Source of the DNA: an uncultured Oscillospiraceae bacterium
GTDB taxonomy: Bacteria; Bacillota; Clostridia; UBA1212; UBA1255
Assembly (NCBI GenBank): GCA_902462635.1
Contig: CABQCN010000055.1
Coordinates: forward strand, 1-7,733
Direction of reading: 5' to 3'
DNA: 7,733 nt
Shown here: in pieces, positions 1 through 6,245 of the stretch
Layout of the letters: every line of letters starts with the position of its first letter
How positions within the stretch are numbered: the stretch's first letter is position 1
The notes under the pieces: model-generated
The model's input: only the letters and a program-made list of their open reading frames with translations
Database searches by the model: none
Told to the model about the DNA's origin: nothing
Position numbers and translations under genes: made by a program

Positions 1-1
1 A

Positions 2-661
2 TTATTAATCGATTTGGATCCGCAGGGAAATGCAACTACAGGATTGGGGATAGACAAAAGAACTATGGACTTTTCTATATATGATGTCATTATCAATGAA
101 AAATCGATAAAAGAGGTCAGTCTAACAACAGTACAAGAAAATTTGATGTTATGTCCTTCCAGTATCAGCCTTGCAGGTGCTGAAATTGAACTTGTAAGTT
201 TGATTTCAAGAGAAAACAGATTGAAATATGCATTGACTGAAATCCAGAATGAATATGATTATATCTTTATCGATTGTCCGCCCTCTTTAGGTTTATTGAC
301 GTTGAATGCACTGACGGCCGCCGACACGGTTTTGGTACCGATTCAATGCGAATATTTTGCTTTAGAAGGACTTTCTCAATTAATGGATACCGTGCGGCTG
401 GTACAAAAACATTTAAACCGCTCTTTGCAAGTTGAAGGTGTTGTGCTGACCATGTTCGATGCAAGAACAAATTTATCGATTGAAGTAGCCGAAGAAGTAA
501 GAAAGCATTTTACAAATAAAGTTTACCAGACATTGATCCCGCGGAATGTAAGATTGAGTGAAGCACCCAGTTATGGTCTTCCTATTCTATTATATGATAA
601 AGAATCAAAAGGTTCCGAAGCATATTTAAAACTTGCGGATGAATTGATCCATATAGCATAA
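2..661 (+). CDS. parA: Chromosome partitioning ATPase ParA/Soj, 5' end cut off by window edge
   Basis: ParA is a cytoplasmic deviant-Walker ATPase that binds DNA non-specifically as an ATP dimer and works with ParB-parS complexes to segregate the origin region. In Clostridia and bacilli it is also called Soj. The visible part has 219 codons. The reading frame is open to base 2 and reads LLIDLDPQGNATTGLGID, the family's Walker A' region, so the gene starts upstream. About 35 residues, including the KGGVGKTT Walker A loop, are outside the window; full-length Soj proteins are about 250 residues. Walker B (FIDCPPSLG) lies near bases 266-292, and the conserved block PRNVRLSEAPSYG near 539-577. The TTG at 14 is an internal Leu codon, not a start. 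The gene ends in TAA, 20 bases before parB. Family identity is clear; that it is chromosomal rather than plasmid-borne is inferred from the housekeeping neighbours. Confidence 0.95.
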   Translation, partial: LLIDLDPQGNATTGLGIDKRTMDFSIYDVIINEKSIKEVSLTTVQENLMLCPSSISLAGAEIELVSLISRENRLKYALTEIQNEYDYIFIDCPPSLGLLTLNALTAADTVLVPIQCEYFALEGLSQLMDTVRLVQKHLNRSLQVEGVVLTMFDARTNLSIEVAEEVRKHFTNKVYQTLIPRNVRLSEAPSYGLPILLYDKESKGSEAYLKLADELIHIA

Positions 662-667
662 TTTATT

Positions 668-673
668 GGGAGG
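668..673 (+). promoter_or_regulatory. Ribosome binding site of parB (GGGAGG)
   Basis: GGGAGG lies 8 bases before the ATG at 682, a near-ideal Shine-Dalgarno distance. It supports that start, which also places the ParA-contacting LGKGLGALI box at the protein's N-terminus as in other ParB proteins. Confidence 0.8.
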
Positions 674-681
674 TTGGCGTT

Positions 682-1551
682 ATGGCTGTTAAAAAACCGG
701 CATTGGGCAAAGGACTCGGCGCATTGATCGACGATACGAAAGAAGAAAATAAAAACAGTATTATTGAGGTTGATATCAATAAAATAGAACCCGGACCCGG
801 CCAGCCGAGAAAAAATTTCGATAAAGAAAAAATCGAAGCGCTTGCCGTTTCCATCAAAGAACATGGAATGATACAACCATTAATCGTTACAAAAGAAAAA
901 GATACTTATTATATTATCGCAGGGGAACGGAGATGGAGAGCCGCAAGGATCGCTGGATATCAGACGATTCCGGTCATTGAAAGAAGTGCTTCTACCAAAG
1001 AAGTCATGGAACTAGCTTTAATTGAAAACATACAAAGAGAAGACCTGAATCCTATTGAAGAAGCAGCTGCCTATGAAAAATTAATTCGGGAATTTTCGAT
1101 GACCCAGGAACAGGTTGCGGCAATGGTCGGAAAAAGCAGACCATCCGTTGCAAATACATTGCGATTGTTGAATTTTACTGAGCATATCAGAAAAATGTTG
1201 ATTACCGGAGAATTAACAGCAGGACAGGCCCGCCCGATTCTTGCTTTGGAAAATGAGAAAGATCAGGATCTTGCGGCGGATTATATCGTAAAGGCAGGAT
1301 TGAACGCAAGACAAACCGAACAATATATCAAGAAACTTCAATCTCAAACTCAAAAAGAAATAGAGCCGTCAGATCCACAGGACGCGGAGCAAATAAAACA
1401 ACAGGAAATTCGATTTGTACAGGATCAGCTTAGATCTTCTCTGGGAACAAAAGTACTTTTAAAGGATCAAAACGGAAAAGGCAAAATAACAATTGAATAT
1501 TATTCCAAAGAAGAACGGGAACGTCTGATCGATTTTCTGGTGAAGAAATAA
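682..1551 (+). CDS. parB: Chromosome partitioning protein ParB/Spo0J, CTP-dependent DNA clamp
   Basis: ParB binds parS sites, loads as a CTP-dependent sliding clamp, and stimulates ParA ATPase through its N-terminus to move origins apart and recruit SMC. At 289 residues it is typical for Spo0J. The N-terminal ParA-contact box LGKGLGALI is at residues 8-16. The ParB/Srx CTP-binding domain spans roughly 26-120, with GERRWRAARIAG at 81-92 and ENIQREDLNPIEEA at 115-128. The helix-turn-helix is about 140-163 (TQEQVAAMVGKSRPSVANTL). The C-terminal dimerisation region is about 235-289 and ends in ERLIDFLVKK. One departure is residues 180-186, GQARPIL, where many homologues have GHARALL. It lies 20 bases after parA and 16 before the next gene, so the three are probably co-transcribed. 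No parS copy was seen in the window. The alternative, the paralogue Noc, is less likely because parA is directly upstream and the LGKGLGALI box is present. Confidence 0.95.
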   Translation: MAVKKPALGKGLGALIDDTKEENKNSIIEVDINKIEPGPGQPRKNFDKEKIEALAVSIKEHGMIQPLIVTKEKDTYYIIAGERRWRAARIAGYQTIPVIERSASTKEVMELALIENIQREDLNPIEEAAAYEKLIREFSMTQEQVAAMVGKSRPSVANTLRLLNFTEHIRKMLITGELTAGQARPILALENEKDQDLAADYIVKAGLNARQTEQYIKKLQSQTQKEIEPSDPQDAEQIKQQEIRFVQDQLRSSLGTKVLLKDQNGKGKITIEYYSKEERERLIDFLVKK

Positions 1552-1567
1552 AAAGGTGTGAAATTGT

Positions 1568-2065
1568 ATGGAAAAATATTATTTATATGGATTCATAGCA
1601 TTAGGCATTTTATTAATAATATCTTTTATTATGATTTATCTGTTATACAGCAAGTTGAGTGGCATTCAGAAAAGACAATTACAGCTGGATGAAAAGCTTG
1701 CCGGGAGAAAAGCAGAGGAGCTGCTGTACGAAGTTCTTGAAGAAGAAAAGGAATTAAAAAAAGAAATTAAGTCCATTCGCTATGAGATTGTCACGCTGCG
1801 CGAGAAGCAGACCCGATGCTTTGATAAAGTAAAAATCGTGCGATATCATACAACCGCTGATAATGAAGCAAAATTGAGTTATTCTGTGGGTCTTTCCAAT
1901 GAAAAGGGAGATGGACTTATCATCACGGGACTGCAATACAGGCAGGGATGTAATATGTACTATAAACAAATCAAAGAAGGCGTTTCCGACTTTGATTTAT
2001 CTCAGGAGGAACGGATTGCGCTGGATCGTACAAACGCCGGCGATGTGATACGAAAAAGAGGATGA
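1568..2065 (+). CDS. DUF4446 family membrane-anchored coiled-coil protein, function unknown
   Basis: The function is unknown. The protein (165 residues) has one N-terminal transmembrane helix at about residues 5-28, then a charged Lys/Glu-rich helix at about 33-82 that is likely to form a coiled coil. A compact C-terminal domain follows, containing VRYHTTADNEAKLSYSVGL (91-109), a GLIITGLQYRQ strand pair (116-126) and a GVSDFDLSQEERIAL tail (138-152). This layout and the RY...LS.S..L...G..I pattern match what I recall of DUF4446 (PF14584), a family often found next to parB in Clostridia. A cytoplasmic C-terminal domain is inferred from the positively charged side after the helix. The start is supported by AAAGGTG at 1552-1558, 9 bases before ATG. 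The 3' end carries the Shine-Dalgarno site of pth. Position suggests a link to envelope or origin organisation, but nothing in the sequence proves it. Confidence 0.85.
   Translation: MEKYYLYGFIALGILLIISFIMIYLLYSKLSGIQKRQLQLDEKLAGRKAEELLYEVLEEEKELKKEIKSIRYEIVTLREKQTRCFDKVKIVRYHTTADNEAKLSYSVGLSNEKGDGLIITGLQYRQGCNMYYKQIKEGVSDFDLSQEERIALDRTNAGDVIRKRG
2057..2062 (+). promoter_or_regulatory. Ribosome binding site of pth (AGAGGA), inside the preceding gene
   Basis: AGAGGA lies 7 bases before the ATG at 2070 and overlaps the last codons of the DUF4446 gene, whose TGA ends at 2065. It decides the pth start: no other ATG, GTG or TTG occurs in frame before the conserved GLGNPG motif, so the lysine-rich N-terminal extension appears genuine. 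The overlap suggests translational coupling. Confidence 0.7.
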
Positions 2066-2069
2066 AGAA

Positions 2070-2687
2070 ATGCTCAAGTTTTTACAAAAGAAAAAAAGAG
2101 GTGCAAATCAGGAAATCTGGATTATCGCGGGTCTGGGAAACCCGGGTCCGGAATATGCAAATTCCCGTCATAATTGCGGATTCCGCGTCATTGATAAAGT
2201 AAAAGAAAGAATTGCCGCGCAGCAAAAGGAATTACAAAAGTTTAAGGGAAAATATGTTTCCTGCGATTATGACGGCGTTAGAATCATATTGTTAAAACCG
2301 GAAACGTATATGAATAACAGCGGGGAAAGTGTGGAAGCTGCGATGCATTGGTTTAAAACAGACGAAACCCATTTGATTGTCATTTACGATGATTTTGATA
2401 TCCCAACCGGACAAATCCGCGTCCGTCCAAAGGGCAGCGCAGGCACACATAATGGAATGAAATCCGTTTTACAATATACGGAGACGGATGAATTCGCAAG
2501 AATCAGAATCGGAATCGGGCCAAAGAACAAAGACATGGATATCATAAAATTTGTACTTGGAAATTTTTCGCCGGAAGAAAAAGAAAGAATCGAAAAAGCT
2601 TTTGACAAGGCGGCGGATGCTGCCTTATATATTGTTAAAAACGGGATTTCAAATGCGATGAACCGGTTTAATGCCAGTTCGGTTTAA
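2070..2687 (+). CDS. pth: Peptidyl-tRNA hydrolase (bacterial Pth type) with short basic N-terminal extension
   Basis: Pth cleaves the ester bond of peptidyl-tRNAs that drop off ribosomes, releasing tRNA for reuse; it is cytoplasmic and usually essential. At 205 residues it is slightly longer than the E. coli enzyme. The signature IIAGLGNPGPEYANSRHNCGF is at 18-38. By comparison with E. coli numbering, the catalytic His20 corresponds to H34, Asn10 to N24, Asn68 to N82 (KPETYMNNSG, 76-85), Asp93 to D107 (YDDFDIPTG, 106-114) and Asn114 to N128 (GSAGTHNGMKS, 122-132), so all key residues are present. The first 14 or so residues, MLKFLQKKKRGANQ, precede the usual family start and are basic. I recall similar extensions in some Clostridial Pth proteins but cannot check this here. 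It begins 4 bases after the DUF4446 gene and ends 6 bases before mfd, in the same frame as mfd. Confidence 0.96.
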   Translation: MLKFLQKKKRGANQEIWIIAGLGNPGPEYANSRHNCGFRVIDKVKERIAAQQKELQKFKGKYVSCDYDGVRIILLKPETYMNNSGESVEAAMHWFKTDETHLIVIYDDFDIPTGQIRVRPKGSAGTHNGMKSVLQYTETDEFARIRIGIGPKNKDMDIIKFVLGNFSPEEKERIEKAFDKAADAALYIVKNGISNAMNRFNASSV

Positions 2688-2693
2688 TGGAAG

Positions 2694-5600
2694 ATGAATA
2701 TTTACGAATCTATTAAAAAGAGTAAAAATTATGAGCTGCTGAAAAGTAATTTTTTCAAAAAGAACGCTTCTACCGCTCTTTCTGGATTGATTCCGTCTTA
2801 CGCTGCGAGCCTGATATACGCGCTTATTTCGGATAGTGAAAAGAAGGGAATTTACATTGCAGGAAATTCGCTCAGCGCAGCCAAAGCAGCGGAAAATCTA
2901 AGATTTTTTTCTAAAGAGAATGGGGCGGATATCCTGGTATTGGATCCGTATGAGTATATGCTTTACGATGTGGAAGTAAAGAGTACGGAGCTCAGTGCGG
3001 CGCGCGTAGAAACATTTTACAGAATATTGTGCGGAAACTGGAAAATTTTAGTCACAACGCCTGCGGCGGCAGCGCAATGGCTGCCGGATCCCGGATATAT
3101 CCGGGATTCCGCTTTGTCTTTGAAGCAAGGCGATATTCTGGAACTTGAGGATCTGATCAAACGGCTGATCGGAATCCGGTATCTGCGGGTTCCGGAACTC
3201 GATGGGAAAGGTCAGTTCTCCGTGCGGGGAGATATTGTCGATATCTTCCCATTTACCTCAGAAAATCCGGTCAGAATAGAGTTTTTTGACAATGAAATAG
3301 ACTCTGTACGGCTTTTTGATATCCTTTCACAGAGAACCATTGAAACTACCGGTGAAGTTCTGATTTTACCGGATAATGAGACGTATATCTGGAACTGGGA
3401 TCATGCGGATCGGATCAGAAAAGAAATTTTACAGGATTTAAACGCGTTGGAATTAAAGGAAACTGCATCGCTTTATAAACGCGTGATGGGCGATCTGGAT
3501 CAAATGCTGCCCCGGAATATTTTCCAGGGCTATGATCGGTATTTGCCTTATATATTGGGAAACCGTTATCATTTATTTGATTACGCGGGAACCGTGCCTG
3601 TTTTTTTTGAAAATTTTCCGGCTTTCCGGGAAACAATCGCTTCTACGCGGGACGACTATATCAGAATTTGTGAAACGTTACAAGATAATATCGGTATTTT
3701 GGGAAAAACGTATGAACTTATGATGACGCCGGACGAGGCGGAATCAATTTGTGCAAAGAATTCCTACAATATTATATATATCGATGAATTCATAGCGGAA
3801 CGGAAGCATTGTGATTTTATTGATTTTCCCTGCCGGAGTACCGATCCGTTTGCCGGAAATTTGCAATTGCTGCTCGATTCCACAGGCGAACTTGTTTCTC
3901 GCGGGTACAAAACGGTACTCATTACGGAAAGTGAAAGCAAGAAAGCGCGCTTCCAAGCTTTGCAGAAAGAGGGAAAACTCGATTCTGCAGTCGATCTATT
4001 CGTTTCAAAGTACGGTCTGTCGGCGGGGTTTATTTGCGATGATATCAAATTCGCGCTGCTGTCCGATGATTCCTTATTTAAAAAAGAACGCGCGGCAGCA
4101 AAGAAGAAATTAAAGGGAAAACCGCTTTCCAATTTTGCGGAAATCGAACCGGGCGATCTTGTCGTACACGATGTACACGGTGTGGGACGGTTTGAAAAGA
4201 TCGAAACGGTAGAAATGGATGGGATCCGCAGGGATTATATCAAAATCAATTACCGGGACGATGGCGTTTTATACGTTCCGACCCCGCAGCTTGACAGCAT
4301 TCAGAAATATATCGGACCGGAAGGGATCCATCCGAAATTAAATAAATTGGGATCTGCGGAATGGAATCGTATTACGGCTAAAGTAAAAGAATCTTTACGT
4401 GCTTACGCCAGAGAACTCGTAGAACTGTACGCGCGCCGTTCACAAATCAAAGGATTTGCCTACTCGCCGGATACGGTTTGGCAAAAAGATTTTGAAGAAG
4501 CGTTTCCCTATGAAGAAACGGAGGACCAGCTCCGTTGTACCGAAGAAATCAAAGCGGACCTGGAAAAAGATCATCCCATGGAACGCCTTTTATGCGGAGA
4601 TGTCGGTTATGGAAAAACGGAGGTCGCGCTTCGGGCAGCGTTCAAAGTTGTTTGTGACGGAAAACAAGTTGCGTTTCTGGTTCCCACCACCGTGCTTGCG
4701 CAGCAGCATTATAATAATTTTGTAACAAGATTCGAAAAGTTTCCTGTAAAAGTGGATTATTTGTGCAGATTTCGCACAGCTTCTGAACGTAAAAGAATTT
4801 TAAAAGAAACAGAAGCCGGAAAAATCGATATTCTGGTCGGCACGCACAGTATCATTAAGAACAACGTTCGCTTTAAAGATTTGGGACTTGTGGTGATCGA
4901 CGAAGAACAGCGCTTCGGCGTAATGCATAAAGAAAAACTGAAGCAAGACAGACCGGATGTGGATATCCTTACTTTATCGGCCACCCCGATCCCGCGGACA
5001 CTCCATATGTCTTTGTCCGGGATCCGCGATATCAGCCTTTTGGAGGATCCGCCGCAGAACAGGCATCCTGTACAGACGTATGTCGCAGAATGGGAAGCCT
5101 CTATGGTGAAAAATGCGATTTACCGTGAAATGGGGAGAAAAGGACAGGTGTTTTACCTATATAATAAAGTGCGAACGATCGAGGAAAAAAGGAGGCTGCT
5201 TCAGGAGTTGGTTCCCGAAGCCCGCATCGCGGTAGGCCATGGACAAATGGCGGAACGGGAACTCGAGACGGTCATGGAAGCGTTTTATAAAGGAGAATAT
5301 GATATTTTACTGTGCACGACGATCATAGAATCGGGTTTGGATATGCCGAATGTAAACACGGTAATTATTGAAGAAAGCGATCATATGGGATTGGCACAGT
5401 TATATCAGATCCGCGGCAGAGTAGGACGTTCCGGGAAAACGGCGTATGCATATATTACCTATAAAAAAGATAAAACGCTCAATGAAACGGCAGAGAAGCG
5501 GCTTCGCACGATCCGGGATTTTACCGAATTTGGTTCCGGCTTTAAAATTGCGCTCAGGGATTTGGAAATCCGCGGCGCGGGTAGCGTTCTTGGAGAGCGG

Positions 5601-6167
5601 CAACATGGACAGCTGGCTGTAGTGGGCTATGATACGTATTGCAAGCTTTTGGGCGAAGTAGTGGGAGAAGAATCCGGACAGCTTCCGGAAGAAAGAGTCC
5701 AGGTCAGCGTCGATTTCAAAGTGAACGGATATATCGATTCCGATTATATTGAAGATGAGGAAGCCCGCCTCGATATTTATCAAAAGATTTCGCGTGTCGA
5801 AACGGAAAATGACGCGCTCGAGATGACGGACGAATTGATCGACCGATACGGTTCCGTTCCGGAAAATGTCAATAATCTTATAAAAATATCCCGGATTCGG
5901 TACGTGTGCTCTCGGTGCGGAATCAATTCGGTCATACAAAAACCGGAATCTGTTCAGTTCATGCTCGATCCCGGCAGCCGGGCCTTCTACGCGACGATCC
6001 ATGGATTTGCCAAAGGCAGCGGATTTACGGAAAAATACGGGAACCGGCTGAAATTCGTTTCGGGGAAAGAACCGTATTTGCTGTATCAGACGGGAGAAAA
6101 GAGTGAATTAAGCGATATTCTGGAACTTGTGAGCCATATATTACAATTTTACCATTGCAAAAAATAA
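2694..6167 (+). CDS. mfd: Transcription-repair coupling factor Mfd
   Basis: Mfd is a DNA translocase that pushes stalled RNA polymerase off damaged DNA and recruits UvrA to start nucleotide excision repair. Its 1157 residues match the family (E. coli 1148, B. subtilis about 1177). The UvrB-like N-terminal region spans about 1-350, with GQFSVRGDIVDIFPF at 173-187. The RNA polymerase-interacting CarD-like domain is about 484-545 (GDLVVHDVHGVGRF, 487-500). The helicase core has Walker A GDVGYGKTE (635-643, Lys641), motif Ia PTTVLAQQ (664-671), DEEQ (737-740), LSATPIPRTL (761-770), TIIESGLDMPN (876-886) and QIRGRVGRS (905-913). The translocation (TRG) region, with RDLEIRGAGSVLGERQHGQ, covers about 938-988, and the C-terminal UvrA-inhibitory domain about 1000-1150, including a VCSRCG pair at 1071-1076. 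The protein appears intact. The ATG follows pth by 6 bases; GGAAG directly abuts it, too close for a good Shine-Dalgarno site, so translation probably depends on reinitiation after pth. Confidence 0.98.
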   Translation: MNIYESIKKSKNYELLKSNFFKKNASTALSGLIPSYAASLIYALISDSEKKGIYIAGNSLSAAKAAENLRFFSKENGADILVLDPYEYMLYDVEVKSTELSAARVETFYRILCGNWKILVTTPAAAAQWLPDPGYIRDSALSLKQGDILELEDLIKRLIGIRYLRVPELDGKGQFSVRGDIVDIFPFTSENPVRIEFFDNEIDSVRLFDILSQRTIETTGEVLILPDNETYIWNWDHADRIRKEILQDLNALELKETASLYKRVMGDLDQMLPRNIFQGYDRYLPYILGNRYHLFDYAGTVPVFFENFPAFRETIASTRDDYIRICETLQDNIGILGKTYELMMTPDEAESICAKNSYNIIYIDEFIAERKHCDFIDFPCRSTDPFAGNLQLLLDSTGELVSRGYKTVLITESESKKARFQALQKEGKLDSAVDLFVSKYGLSAGFICDDIKFALLSDDSLFKKERAAAKKKLKGKPLSNFAEIEPGDLVVHDVHGVGRFEKIETVEMDGIRRDYIKINYRDDGVLYVPTPQLDSIQKYIGPEGIHPKLNKLGSAEWNRITAKVKESLRAYARELVELYARRSQIKGFAYSPDTVWQKDFEEAFPYEETEDQLRCTEEIKADLEKDHPMERLLCGDVGYGKTEVALRAAFKVVCDGKQVAFLVPTTVLAQQHYNNFVTRFEKFPVKVDYLCRFRTASERKRILKETEAGKIDILVGTHSIIKNNVRFKDLGLVVIDEEQRFGVMHKEKLKQDRPDVDILTLSATPIPRTLHMSLSGIRDISLLEDPPQNRHPVQTYVAEWEASMVKNAIYREMGRKGQVFYLYNKVRTIEEKRRLLQELVPEARIAVGHGQMAERELETVMEAFYKGEYDILLCTTIIESGLDMPNVNTVIIEESDHMGLAQLYQIRGRVGRSGKTAYAYITYKKDKTLNETAEKRLRTIRDFTEFGSGFKIALRDLEIRGAGSVLGERQHGQLAVVGYDTYCKLLGEVVGEESGQLPEERVQVSVDFKVNGYIDSDYIEDEEARLDIYQKISRVETENDALEMTDELIDRYGSVPENVNNLIKISRIRYVCSRCGINSVIQKPESVQFMLDPGSRAFYATIHGFAKGSGFTEKYGNRLKFVSGKEPYLLYQTGEKSELSDILELVSHILQFYHCKK
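3088..3107. repeat. 20-bp perfect palindrome inside mfd
   Basis: Bases 3088-3107 equal their own reverse complement, with centre GATATATC and arms ATCCCGGA/TCCGGGAT. In RNA this would be an 8-bp stem with a UAUA loop, and imperfect pairing extends to about 3084-3111. It encodes the Mfd segment around DPGYIRD (residues 132-138). No U-run follows it, so it is not a standard intrinsic terminator. Its function, if any, is unknown. Confidence 0.8.
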
Positions 6168-6183
6168 AAAAGGGTTATATAAT
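6155..6183 (+). promoter_or_regulatory. Predicted sigma-A promoter for the foldase gene
   Basis: The -35 box TTGCAA (6155-6160) and a consensus -10 box TATAAT (6178-6183) are separated by exactly 17 bases. The -35 box lies in the last codons of mfd. Transcription would start near 6190, giving a leader of roughly 55 bases before the ATG at 6246. No terminator hairpin was seen after mfd, so read-through from mfd may add to expression. The prediction rests on consensus match only. Confidence 0.7.
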
Positions 6184-6227
6184 GGCAAAAGCGGTTTTTA
6201 CTGTTATAGAATTGAATCCATATTAAT

Positions 6228-6233
6228 AAGGAG
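6228..6233 (+). promoter_or_regulatory. Shine-Dalgarno site of the foldase gene with long spacing (AAGGAG)
   Basis: AAGGAG is a strong Shine-Dalgarno core, but it sits 12 bases before the ATG at 6246, longer than usual. No ATG, GTG or TTG lies in frame between them, and the next in-frame ATG (6258) is further away still. The start at 6246 is therefore the best choice, and the spacing may lower initiation. Confidence 0.65.
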
Positions 6234-6245
6234 CTGTATTTTAGA

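Noticed and set aside
633..662. TTGCGG, 18 bases, CATAAT as a possible promoter ahead of parB
   Set aside because: Both boxes are weak matches, and the 20-base parA-parB gap points to co-transcription. Such matches are common by chance in this AT-rich sequence.
3601..3608. Run of eight T bases in mfd as a programmed frameshift or phase-variable tract
   Set aside because: The mfd frame continues unbroken through it to a full-length protein, and there is no supporting downstream structure or alternative-frame product.
3670..3676. GTGAAAC, a possible half of a parS site (TGTTTCACGTGAAACA)
   Set aside because: The left half is not present (the preceding bases are CAGAATTT), so the palindrome fails. 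No full parS was seen anywhere in the window.
5400..6002. 200-codon open frame on the minus strand
   Set aside because: It lies entirely inside the well-supported mfd gene, has no recognisable protein motif and no clear ribosome binding site, and is best explained as an antisense shadow of mfd codon structure.
6168..6215. A-rich and T-rich runs after mfd as a possible intrinsic terminator
   Set aside because: Only a 4-bp A/T stem can be drawn (AAAA with TTTT around GCGG), too weak for a terminator.
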